In this document: in pieces, positions 19,050-26,015 of the stretch
How the letters are laid out: the number at the start of each line of letters is the position of its first letter
Numbering within the stretch: position 1 is the first letter of the stretch
The notes under the pieces: model-generated
Databases searched by the model: none
What the model was told of the DNA's origin: nothing
Seen by the model: the letters and a program-made list of their open reading frames with translations, nothing else
Source: MPNP01 sp026709725
GTDB taxonomy: Bacteria > Pseudomonadota > Alphaproteobacteria > Rhodobacterales > Rhodobacteraceae
Assembly (NCBI GenBank): GCA_965200805.1
Contig: OZ241384.1
Coordinates: 620,001 to 684,000, forward strand
Length of the DNA: 64,000 bases
Reading direction: 5' to 3'
Position numbers and translations under genes: made by a program

Positions 19050-19206
19050 AAGTCATTCCTGGTCTGGTCCCTTTGCCGGGTGAAGGGGTTCTCCCTTGAC
19101 CACAGTCCGCTCTGCCCCCTGCCTCCCGCGGACCCTTTTGTTCGTATTGACCGGATACAGAGGCTTTCTGTCCTGGCCTCAAGTCAGTTGTCGGTTTTCT
19201 TGCCAT
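19018..19206 (-). CDS. Small YjzC-like protein at the head of the TIR cluster
   Basis: 62 residues starting MARKPTTDLRPGQKASVSGQ and ending PGMTYDLVDKTRTR. It resembles the small YjzC-type family (motifs SGQYE, GPREAGG and a final Y-x-L-V-D). The start is the ATG at 19206; an upstream in-frame start adds 14 residues. Its 3-prime end overlaps the next TIR-like gene by 32 bases in another frame, which suggests coupled translation. No enzymatic residues are evident. Its constant company with TIR-like genes would need a neighbourhood survey; here it is first in a five-gene run. Confidence 0.6.
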   Translation of the reverse strand: MARKPTTDLRPGQKASVSGQYEQKGPREAGGRADCGQGRTPSPGKGTRPGMTYDLVDKTRTR

Positions 19207-19302
19207 GATATGGTTCCACACTGTTCGCGTACTGACACACTTATGCATTGATAGTCACATGACCGCAACCGGAGCGCTCCACAGCGCAACAGGAAACCGT
19301 AT

Positions 19303-19460
19303 AGCGGGGATTGCCCCGCTCTCTGTTGAAACTTCACTGAGCGGTGCCGCCTCATCCGCTGCATTCATGCGACGCCCCGCCCCTCTCAATCTGTGACATC
19401 CGACGGTGCCGCACCAGGGCCGCCCCGAGGATGGGGAGCCGCCTCCGGGGTCGGGATCGC
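19303..19460 (+). repeat. Family E dispersed repeat, copy E3
   Basis: Starts with the hairpin agcggggattgccccgct (19304-19321) and continues ctgttgaaacttcactgagc, then the gccgcctcatccgctgcatt block and tgtgacatccgacggtgcc. Confidence 0.85.
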
Positions 19461-19703
19461 ATCCGGCCCCTCAAGGATGAGGGATGGGGGATCGGGCGGG
19501 CGCCATCAGGCGCCCCTCCCGTCATCATCGAGGGGCCCCGGAACTGCGGATGCGCAGGGCCGCCGCGGCCGCATCCGCCACCCCCGGGCATCCCCTGCTG
19601 TGGAGAGGGAGGGGCCTGACCGGGAGGGCCGGGCCGTCGGGGCAGGAGGGGCCATGCGCGCCCCCTGCATGTGAAGACGGACGGGGCCCGCGCGGAGAGC
19701 CCG
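19461..19703 (+). repeat. Non-coding module H (inverted match to about 4.54-4.70 kb)
   Basis: Blocks such as gcgcagggccgccgcggccg and ggggccccggaactgcgga occur inverted at about 4.55 kb, again next to a family E copy. No gene. Confidence 0.55.
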
Positions 19704-19850
19704 CCCTTTGAGGCGTCAGCCCCTGCCCGGGGCGGAGACGCTGTGGCAGGGCGTTCGGACCCTCGCCGGGAGTGTGTTTGCGATCAGGATAGGGGAGGAC
19801 ATCAGGATGGAGAGGGATGATGCGGAGTTGGGTGTGTTGCGTTGATAGGG
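19704..19850 (+). repeat. Family B dispersed repeat, copy B2
   Basis: Direct copy of B1 with the same block order, ending ggtgtgttgcgttgataggg. Confidence 0.85.
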
Positions 19851-20344
19851 CGGGGGCGGCGCGGAACCGGCGGGCACCGTCAGCGTCGCCGCGCCCGCCC
19901 CGCCCTGTCGGCGCCCGGCGCATGAGGTCGGGGCGGTTGACCGGCACCGTGCGCCCAGAGGTGAAGGATCGGGGCAGCCTCGAGCCCCCGGGGACGCACG
20001 GCCTGCGCACCCGCTCCACCGCCCGGTGCCCACGCCCGGGACATCGGCCCGGGGGATGACGGGACGGGCGGCGTCCCTCCGATCCGTTCAATGATGATGG
20101 GCCGCCGCCCGCACGGTCCCTGTCGGCGGGGAGGAGGATGTCAGGGGGAAGGATGGGGCCCGCCTGCGGCGCTCCCGGAGCCCCTGCCGCCGCCCGTGAT
20201 CGCCTGAAGCCGTGTGCGCCCGTCCCCGACCGGTGCGACCCCCCCTGTCATCGGATGGGATCTTCCGGCCCCCTGTGACGGGTCTGTCCTCCCGGATCTT
20301 TCCGTCATCTGCTGTCATTGCTCTCCGCCTTTGTCTGTCTGCCC
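19851..20344. other. GC-rich stretch, nothing recognised
   Basis: No gene or repeat family assigned in this stretch between B2 and the 28-base palindrome. Confidence 0.5.
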
Positions 20345-20372
20345 GCCACGATGCCCCCGGGGGCATCGTGGC
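20345..20372. repeat. Perfect 28-base palindrome
   Basis: GCCACGATGCCCCC is followed directly by its exact reverse complement. It lies 95 bases beyond the stop codon of the XRE gene on the minus strand. No T-run follows, so a classical terminator is not supported, but a structured 3-prime end is possible. Confidence 0.8.
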
Positions 20373-20467
20373 AATGGGTTCCCTGTCGGGGCGGAGACGA
20401 TGCGGGACCGGCGCCGATGGGAAGCGTGCGTGCCACCAAACGGCATCAATTCAGGGATGATGGGATG

Positions 20468-20884
20468 CTAGTCCCTACTCCGCACCCGCTCATAAGTTGC
20501 CTTCATCAACTCGTCGAGGACTTCAGCGGCTTCTGGTGTCAGGTGAGGATCACTCTTCAAGGAGGCTGAAATCACGGATAAGGAACTGGGTCCGGGCATT
20601 GCCTGAGTGTCCCGCACGAACGCATCGGCACTCAAACCGGACCAGGCTATCAGGGCCGCCATACTATCTACGTCTGGCCGCCGGCCTTGTGCCATGCGCG
20701 TGAGTGTGGAGGCACTCACCCGCGCGTCTTCTGCCACCCGCTTCCACGTCTGCCGTCGACTTCTGCGCTCCGCATCAAGGGCCGAAAAAAAGGCCTCGGC
20801 ATCAAAACGCTGTGGCCGCGATGTTTTGCTTTTTTGTAATTGGCCGGCCTTCAAAAATTGCTTTCTTGCAATTGTTCGCCTCAT
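20468..20884 (-). CDS. XRE-family transcriptional regulator
   Basis: 138 residues from the ATG at 20884 (MRRTIARKQFLKAG); a start 10 codons earlier is also open. A basic N-terminal arm precedes a helix-turn-helix of the Cro/C1 type at about 28-85, with WKRVAEDARVSASTLTRMAQ as the two core helices followed by GRRPDVDSMAALIAWSGL. The C-terminal part is helical (LTPEAAEVLDELMKATYERV). It is divergent from the ubiquitin-like operon, with dyad sequences between them, so it probably represses that operon and itself. That role is inferred from position. Confidence 0.82.
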   Translation of the reverse strand: MRRTIARKQFLKAGQLQKSKTSRPQRFDAEAFFSALDAERRSRRQTWKRVAEDARVSASTLTRMAQGRRPDVDSMAALIAWSGLSADAFVRDTQAMPGPSSLSVISASLKSDPHLTPEAAEVLDELMKATYERVRSRD

Positions 20885-20886
20885 GT

Positions 20887-20922
20887 GCAATATTGCCCTT
20901 GTCGAATCAAGCATCTGATTCG
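20887..20922. promoter_or_regulatory. Putative operators between regulator and ubiquitin-like operon
   Basis: Two dyads lie in the divergent region: the perfect GCAATATTGC (20887-20896), with a related TTGCAAT half-site further left near 20864, and CGAATCA-6-TGATTCG (20903-20922). Both are typical sizes for an XRE dimer site. Which one is bound is not known. Confidence 0.5.
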
Positions 20923-20992
20923 CAATCTTCTATATCGCGAAGAGTTGTCACGCAAGCCTGTGTTGGCGGCGTCAGTGCAAGGGGAGCATATG

Positions 20993-21457
20993 ATGGAAAT
21001 TTTTCTTCACCAGCGAGTCACCGCAACAGAATTCGTTGAGGTCGATCCTGAGATGAAAGTCGTCGATTTTGCGAAAGAGTGCCTCGGCGAGGGGGCTTTG
21101 GTTTGGATCGAGGATGGTCAGGAACCTCTTGATCCCAACAAAATGCTGAATGACGCTGGTGTCGTCGAGCGTTGCCACCTTCACGTATCCAGGTGCATGG
21201 AAATTCTTGTCAAAGTGCGTTTCGGCGGCGATTCGATAGAGAGATCATTTCCACCACCGACAAGTGCTGACTTTATCCTGAAATGGGCAGTCAATCCGAA
21301 AAACTTCAAGCTGACTGACAGTGAAGCTGCCAAGCACCTGTTCGCGATTTGCGGAACGGATACCGAACTCGACCCGGCAGATCACATCGGCCGTTACGCA
21401 GACGACGATTGCGCCGTCTGCCTGGATCTTGTTCCTCGAGAACGTTTTGAGGGCTAA
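20993..21457 (+). CDS. Ubiquitin-like protein with two beta-grasp domains (BilA-like)
   Basis: 154 residues. The second of two adjacent ATGs is chosen because GGGGAG lies six bases upstream. Residues 1-70 (MEIFLHQRVTATEFVEVDPE to VERCHLHVSR) and 71-154 (MEILVKVRFGGDSIERSF to CAVCLDLVPRERFEG) each have the strand-strand-helix-strand pattern of a beta-grasp fold. The chain ends in a single Gly, as needed for C-terminal conjugation. Two fused ubiquitin folds followed by E2-like, JAB and E1-like genes is the arrangement of the bacterial ISG15-like (Bil) defence operons, in which the ubiquitin-like protein is attached to phage proteins. Here it is first in the operon and starts 110 bases from the divergent regulator. 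Confidence 0.78.
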   Translation: MEIFLHQRVTATEFVEVDPEMKVVDFAKECLGEGALVWIEDGQEPLDPNKMLNDAGVVERCHLHVSRCMEILVKVRFGGDSIERSFPPPTSADFILKWAVNPKNFKLTDSEAAKHLFAICGTDTELDPADHIGRYADDDCAVCLDLVPRERFEG

Positions 21458-21460
21458 GCT

Positions 21461-21940
21461 GTGAAGGCCACTTCTATGTCCCCGGATGAACGCGTCCTTC
21501 GCCAGCATGTGGTGAGTGCTCGGTTCCAGGAGGGGGTGGACCGTGGCCGATGGCGGATAGTGGGTGACATCACTTGGCCTGTCGTGATGATTACCGTCAC
21601 GGCGGGCGAAAGACATGGTGCGCCTTCTGAGTATCTGTTGCGTTTCGATCTGGCCGGGTATCCCGACTCAGCACCAACAGCAACTCCCTGGAACGCGACG
21701 ACCGGCGATGTCCTGGAATCGCATTTACGACCCAAAGGGAACCGAGTTGGCTTTGTCTTTCGCAGCGACTGGGAAAATGGGCGTGCTCTCTACGCCCCAT
21801 TTGACCGTGTGGCCTTGAATGGGCACTCGAGCTGGATGACAGGGCATCCGCGTCAGGTTTGGAACTCTTCAAGAGACCTCGCATGGCTACTTCAGATTTT
21901 GCACGAGATGCTCAACAACAATGATTATAAGGGCATTTAG
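21461..21940 (+). CDS. E2-like protein lacking any cysteine
   Basis: 159 residues from GTG 21461, which has GAGGG seven bases upstream; an ATG at 21476 is the alternative. It has the layout of a compact bacterial E2/UBC fold: LLRFDLAGYPDSAPTATPW for the Y-P-x-x-P turn, GFVFRSDWENGRALYAPFDR for the active-site strand and loop, then HSSWMTGHP and a C-terminal helix LAWLLQILHEMLNN. In relatives I recall, the Y-x-P-F position here is Y-x-P-C, the presumed catalytic cysteine. There is no Cys anywhere in this ORF, so a thioester intermediate is impossible on this chain. It could be an inactive E2 variant acting as a scaffold. Its 3-prime end overlaps the JAB gene by 20 bases. Confidence 0.7.
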   Translation: MKATSMSPDERVLRQHVVSARFQEGVDRGRWRIVGDITWPVVMITVTAGERHGAPSEYLLRFDLAGYPDSAPTATPWNATTGDVLESHLRPKGNRVGFVFRSDWENGRALYAPFDRVALNGHSSWMTGHPRQVWNSSRDLAWLLQILHEMLNNNDYKGI

Positions 21941-22454
21941 ACTGCTCATTCGCCGGGGTTTGTGGCTGTGGCCACGCTGGCCCCATCTGGAGATTGGACT
22001 GGACTTGTGGCAAGAGACGATTCAGGAGCTTGGTCGTCGAAGCCTCGGTGGCCGACGGGAATCGGGTGCCTTCTTTCTTGCCCGGCCAGGAAAGGGTGCT
22101 CCCGTCGTGGTCAAGACCGTTTACTTTGACGACCTCGACCCCAAATGTTTGGTCGGTAACATTCATATTCGCTCCTCTGGTTTCTCAAGACTCTGGGATC
22201 TGTGTGATGCGGAAGGCCTCCGGGTCGTAGCTGACATCCATACCCACCCAAGCCTTTCAGTCGCCCAGAGCGCCATAGATCAAGCGAACCCCATGATCGC
22301 CAGGGAAGGACATCTCGCGCTTGTCGTGCCCCATTACGGGACTCGTTCAGTCCAGGCACAGGAAGTCGGCGTTCACGAATACCGTGGGGAACGTGGTTGG
22401 GTATCATGGTTCGGCTCAAGGGCAGAACGCGTCCTGCGTATAAGGAACAGGTGA
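21921..22454 (+). CDS. JAB/MPN metalloprotease (deubiquitinase-like)
   Basis: 177 residues. It has the JAMM zinc motif DIHTHPSLSVAQSAIDQ at about 104-120 (His-x-His-Pro, then Ser and Asp in the right spacing), and the upstream glutamate in ESGAFF at about 46. These are the metal-binding and catalytic residues of JAB-domain isopeptidases that release ubiquitin-like proteins or process their C-terminus. The start overlaps the end of the E2-like gene and the stop is followed directly by the E1 start, so all four genes form one operon. Gene order (UBL, E2-like, JAB, E1) differs from the A-B-C-D order of named Bil operons. Confidence 0.85.
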   Translation: MIIRAFRLLIRRGLWLWPRWPHLEIGLDLWQETIQELGRRSLGGRRESGAFFLARPGKGAPVVVKTVYFDDLDPKCLVGNIHIRSSGFSRLWDLCDAEGLRVVADIHTHPSLSVAQSAIDQANPMIAREGHLALVVPHYGTRSVQAQEVGVHEYRGERGWVSWFGSRAERVLRIRNR

Positions 22455-23849
22455 ATGGACATGCTCAACCCCGATCAGCTTCACCGGACCACCAAGCTCG
22501 AAATCGATGACGGCCGTGCCCGCTCCATTGATGAAGCGCAAGAGATCATGGCAAGTTACGTACTCCAGATCGATGTTGGCAGCGGAATCGACGAAAGTGA
22601 AACCCGACAGGCCATGTTGCTGACTGCAGTCAATACAGCCGTTCGGGCCTTTCTTGGCGGCGTCCATGTATGTCTGCGTGAGAATGTGCATTTGAAAGTG
22701 GCTTGGGTGGCGGGTGTGGATATGGCTACCGCCATTGAGAATTACGGAGGAAAGATTGTCAAATCGCTAAACTGTAACTTCCCGACTTTCGTAATTGGGG
22801 ACGTAAAAGAACAATCGGTTGGGAGTCTGGTTCTGCACGGAACCTGGGAAGGGTGGTCCGGCGGGGTCGTCGAGAAGACGAAGGATCGGCTGGGTGAATC
22901 GGTGGAATTTCCCCTGGCAGGGATGCTTGCAGCCTCGCTTGGAGTCTCCGAGGCATTTCAACATCTGCGCGGCGATGTTGTCGCCGGTCGCCGGTCGACA
23001 GGGTTATCGCTTTGGGACCCGCGATGCGATTGGCGGGACACTCCTGCCTCTGGTGAACCATGTCACTATCTGTCCAAGCGACTCTGGTTGATCGGTCTCG
23101 GTCACCTCGGACAGGCTTACGCCTGGGCGCTGAGTTTGCTCCCGTACAGGAATCGAGCGGCCGTTGATCTCGTTCTCCAGGATTTCGACAGCATCGTGAA
23201 AGCCAATGAAAGCACAGGGATGCTGAGCGATGATTCGCTAGTGGGGCAAAAGAAGGCACGGATTGTCTCCACACGCCTGGAAGCGTTGGGGTTCAATACG
23301 ATCATCAACGAACGGCATTTCGATTCCGCGACACGCCGGAACATCAACGAACCGAGCGTTGCGCTCGCTGGAGTCGATGATCCGGCGCCAAGACGGCACC
23401 TTGAGACCGCCAACTTTGATCTGATCGTTGATGCGGGTTTGGGTGGAAACCCAAGGAACTACTTGGACATCATGATTCACTCATTCCCGTCAGGGATCGA
23501 AGCATCGCGTACTTTCCGACCACGCGGCACGCAGCATACCCGGCCCCCCGTTGACCAACCCGCCTATCAGGACTTTCACCGACGCGCCAAGACGATCACA
23601 GATCTCACTGATGACGAAATCAGGTGCGGTATCATCGACGTGGCCGGAAGGTCGGTCGGGGCTGCCTTCGTCGGCTGCGTCGCGGCAACATTCGTCATTT
23701 CGGAAGTCCTGCGCTTCCTCGCCGAAGCCCCCCGGTTCGAAGTCTTCGGTGTCACACTGCGGAATCCAGAGAAGATTCGGGTATCTCCCAACACAGTCAA
23801 AGGTCCAGCGATCAATCCAGGATTCGTCCCAGCTCGCGACGTCACATAG
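22455..23849 (+). CDS. E1-like ThiF/MoeB adenylating enzyme
   Basis: 464 residues, ATG directly after the JAB stop. An N-terminal half (1-205) without a clear nucleotide motif, perhaps an inactive adenylation-like domain, precedes the ThiF/E1 Rossmann domain: LWLIGLGHLGQAYAWAL at about 212 (GxGxxG) and VLQDFDSI as the acidic end of the second strand, with NESTGML at the position of the conserved Asn/Arg-like ATP-contact segment. A cysteine in IRCGIIDVAGR (about 390) is the best candidate for the catalytic Cys. It would adenylate the C-terminal Gly of the ubiquitin-like protein. A convergent gene pair follows on the other strand. Confidence 0.85.
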   Translation: MDMLNPDQLHRTTKLEIDDGRARSIDEAQEIMASYVLQIDVGSGIDESETRQAMLLTAVNTAVRAFLGGVHVCLRENVHLKVAWVAGVDMATAIENYGGKIVKSLNCNFPTFVIGDVKEQSVGSLVLHGTWEGWSGGVVEKTKDRLGESVEFPLAGMLAASLGVSEAFQHLRGDVVAGRRSTGLSLWDPRCDWRDTPASGEPCHYLSKRLWLIGLGHLGQAYAWALSLLPYRNRAAVDLVLQDFDSIVKANESTGMLSDDSLVGQKKARIVSTRLEALGFNTIINERHFDSATRRNINEPSVALAGVDDPAPRRHLETANFDLIVDAGLGGNPRNYLDIMIHSFPSGIEASRTFRPRGTQHTRPPVDQPAYQDFHRRAKTITDLTDDEIRCGIIDVAGRSVGAAFVGCVAATFVISEVLRFLAEAPRFEVFGVTLRNPEKIRVSPNTVKGPAINPGFVPARDVT

Positions 23850-23882
23850 AAGGCCCCTTGTTCTGCGCTGGCTGATTCTAGG

Positions 23883-24047
23883 TCAGTCGCGGCGGGGATG
23901 CTCCTTGACCCGCACTTTCTCCAGCGATTTCGGCGGCGGGCAGCTAACCTTGGAGGTGGCCGTGCGCACGAGCCCCAACCTGATCTTCAGGTCCTTTATT
24001 TCGCGCTGTTCCTTGACCGTTGGATATAAGCGTTTGCTTGCTTTCAC
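23883..24047 (-). CDS. 54-residue basic protein coupled to the proteasome-like gene
   Basis: Starts at a GTG that overlaps the stop of the proteasome-like gene as GTGA (24044-24047), with GGGAG about seven bases upstream. That is a classic coupled start. The protein begins MKASKRLYPTVKEQREIKDL, is Lys/Arg-rich, has one cysteine and ends KVRVKEHPRRD. No domain is recognised. An upstream ATG in the same frame would overlap the larger gene by 49 bases and is less likely. Its tie to the proteasome-like gene suggests an adaptor, chaperone or substrate tag. Confidence 0.55.
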   Translation of the reverse strand: MKASKRLYPTVKEQREIKDLKIRLGLVRTATSKVSCPPPKSLEKVRVKEHPRRD

Positions 24048-25060
24048 TGTTGTGCTCCCGGAATCTGGGTTCTGTGGTCGCGGTGACGCCACTCCTGACG
24101 TGAAACAAAGTGGAAACCATCTTTACGGATTACCGCGACGCTGATGTCGTCTCCGACCGTTGGTAATTGCGAACTCACAGCTTGTGCCCTAATCATGATT
24201 TCAATGAAGAAGTCTACGCAATCGATAGCATTTTGTTCGGAGAAGTCAGCAATATCTGCATCCAAACCTTGGAGACTCCAGTCATTGAAAAGATTGAGTT
24301 CATCACTCCATGTGTCTGGATGTGGAACTTGAAAGGCGATTCCAGCATCGGCCAAGGCCGCACCTACTCTTTGATGGTAGTCCACGAGTAGGTCATGTGT
24401 TCGCGCTGCCAATCTCACTTGGTTATCCTCGTCTGTGCCAAAAACGATTCGTTGTATCCAATCCGTTTGTCCGCCAAACGCTAAACCGAAGGGTGAGTCA
24501 CTCGAGAAAATCTCGTCAATCGTATCCTCAGGAACATTAATCCTGTAAAGGCTTGGCAAGTAGCTTAACTGGTCATAACCACCAATGATGATCTCAAGTT
24601 CCGGCTGATCGTATTGTTGCGGGTATGTGCTGGCATAGAGTTCTCGCAAAGTCTTCAACAGTCGATCACCGATCACACGAACCGCATAGTTCGACGGATC
24701 TTCTTCCGTGTCAAAGGCTGGATCCTTTTCTTTGAATTCGGAGACCAACTTACCGATCGTGCGAGTCCCTATCGACGTTATCCCAGTGAACATCACTCCC
24801 ATCGGCAGAGGACTCAGGTCGAACAACTTCGAGACATTACTCAACTGATTATATGGAACAGCCTGTGCTTGTTCCAAAAGGACGAAAAAGTTATCAATGA
24901 CCGGCTGGCCCTGACCATCGACCTTGATCTTGAAGCCGTCTTTGGAGTCAAAGAATTGCAAGAGATCACGTATATCCAACAACCGCCTGGTCACAGTGCC
25001 AAGGCTGTCGGTTCCCATGACAAGCGCATCTTTGGAGGCAAGTGCCACAAGCGTTGTCAC
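24044..25060 (-). CDS. Proteasome-like Ntn hydrolase
   Basis: 338 residues. The chain begins M-T-T-L-V-A-L with a following ALVMGTDSLGT; removal of the initiator Met would expose Thr as in proteasome beta subunits and HslV. Later blocks are VSKLFDLSPLPMGVMFTGIT, IGTRTIGKLVSEFK, LEIIIGGYD, and LAFGGQTDWIQRIVFGTD. A C-terminal half of about 150 residues is extra compared with a 200-residue beta subunit. I recognise it as the bacterial proteasome-type family rather than HslV or Anbu. It is convergent with the ubiquitin-like operon, 195 bases from the E1 stop, which makes a modifier-plus-proteolysis unit conceivable. Whether they act together is inference. Confidence 0.72.
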   Translation of the reverse strand: MTTLVALASKDALVMGTDSLGTVTRRLLDIRDLLQFFDSKDGFKIKVDGQGQPVIDNFFVLLEQAQAVPYNQLSNVSKLFDLSPLPMGVMFTGITSIGTRTIGKLVSEFKEKDPAFDTEEDPSNYAVRVIGDRLLKTLRELYASTYPQQYDQPELEIIIGGYDQLSYLPSLYRINVPEDTIDEIFSSDSPFGLAFGGQTDWIQRIVFGTDEDNQVRLAARTHDLLVDYHQRVGAALADAGIAFQVPHPDTWSDELNLFNDWSLQGLDADIADFSEQNAIDCVDFFIEIMIRAQAVSSQLPTVGDDISVAVIRKDGFHFVSRQEWRHRDHRTQIPGAQQ

Positions 25061-25079
25061 GAATGTGCCTCCAACGCTA

Positions 25080-25210
25080 CAAGTGAGATTGTCCCAGATG
25101 ATGTTGAAACTTCACCAACCGGTGCTGCCTCATCTGCTGCATTTATGCGACTTTCCTTTCCTGCTCAAGCTGTGACATCCGACGGTGCCTCACCAGGGCC
25201 TCCCTGAGCT
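25080..25210 (+). repeat. Family E dispersed repeat, copy E4
   Basis: gagattgtcccagatgatgt, gttgaaacttcacca, then the gctgcctcatctgctgcatt block and tgtgacatccgacggtgcct. It sits just upstream of the proteasome-like gene start and may carry part of its promoter region. Confidence 0.85.
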
Positions 25211-25211
25211 A

Positions 25212-25258
25212 TCAATGTAACACGCCTAACTCCGCGCCATTCCGGTGCGGTTCCCTGG
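25212..25258 (-). repeat. Partial family B end, copy B5
   Basis: tcaatgtaacacgcctaact followed by ccgcgccattccggtgc is repeated about 470 bases downstream at the left edge of B3, so the two form a direct repeat pair around A3. Confidence 0.75.
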
Positions 25259-25414
25259 GACTGGATCCACAGCACCCGCTTGGGCCCCTGATGCTCGATC
25301 TCCTAGGGGGCAATGGCATTAACTTTGATTGAGGGGTGATATCCTGCGGACAGTGCAGAGACCAACTCCCTGACTGGTCTTGGCTTTCTTCCTCTTCCGA
25401 CATGCTTGCCGGGC

Positions 25415-25570
25415 GTGATCCCCGTATGGCGGAACCGGAGATCTGCACGTCCCTGATAACAGGCGATCCGCCAGAATCGCATTCGCCCCCGATCAGCGAT
25501 TCGGCGATGCATCGGCCCCCTTTCCCGAATGGCTCGCGGCGGCACCGATCCATGCCACCGTCCGGGTGGT
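25415..25570 (-). repeat. Family A dispersed repeat, copy A3
   Basis: gtgatccccgtatggcggaa to ggcaccgatccatgcca. It is flanked on both sides by the family B end sequence. Confidence 0.85.
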
Positions 25571-25679
25571 CAATCCACCCCCTTGCATGGTCAGTTCATT
25601 GGGCACGACGGATTCCCCGGGTCCGTGACCTGGAATCGGGTCGAGCGCCCCAAACACAACACCCCTCCCCCGGAGCTAT

Positions 25680-25820
25680 CAATGTAACACGCCTAACTCC
25701 GCGCCATTCCGGTGCATCCTGATGTCCTCCCATGTCCTGATCGCAAACACACTCCCCCGAGGGTCCGAACGCCCTGCCACAGCGTCTCCGTCCCGGGCAG
25801 GGGCTGACGCCTCAAAGGGT
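25680..25820 (-). repeat. Family B dispersed repeat, copy B3
   Basis: Inverted copy, ending gggcaggggctgacgcctca. Blocks match B1, B2 and B4. Confidence 0.85.
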
Positions 25821-25907
25821 AGAACCCGGCCAGACTGGCCGTGGGCACGACAAACCGCTCGATCGTCATCGCCCGGGCCGCATCGGCCTTGAGGCCCCCG
25901 GCGTGAT

Positions 25908-26015
25908 CCTATCGACAACACACACCTGACTCCCCTCTGATCGCATGCCATGCCGTTCCGCCTCATCCAGATCGGCATGCAACAGAGATCAGCGGAGACG
26001 GCCGCATGGTTCACC
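25908..26015 (-). repeat. Family C dispersed repeat, copy C1
   Basis: ctatcgacaacacacacctg, then gatcgcatgccatgccgttc, then gatcggcatgcaacagagat. Matches 38.64 and 46.08 kb. Its terminus resembles that of family B. Confidence 0.8.
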
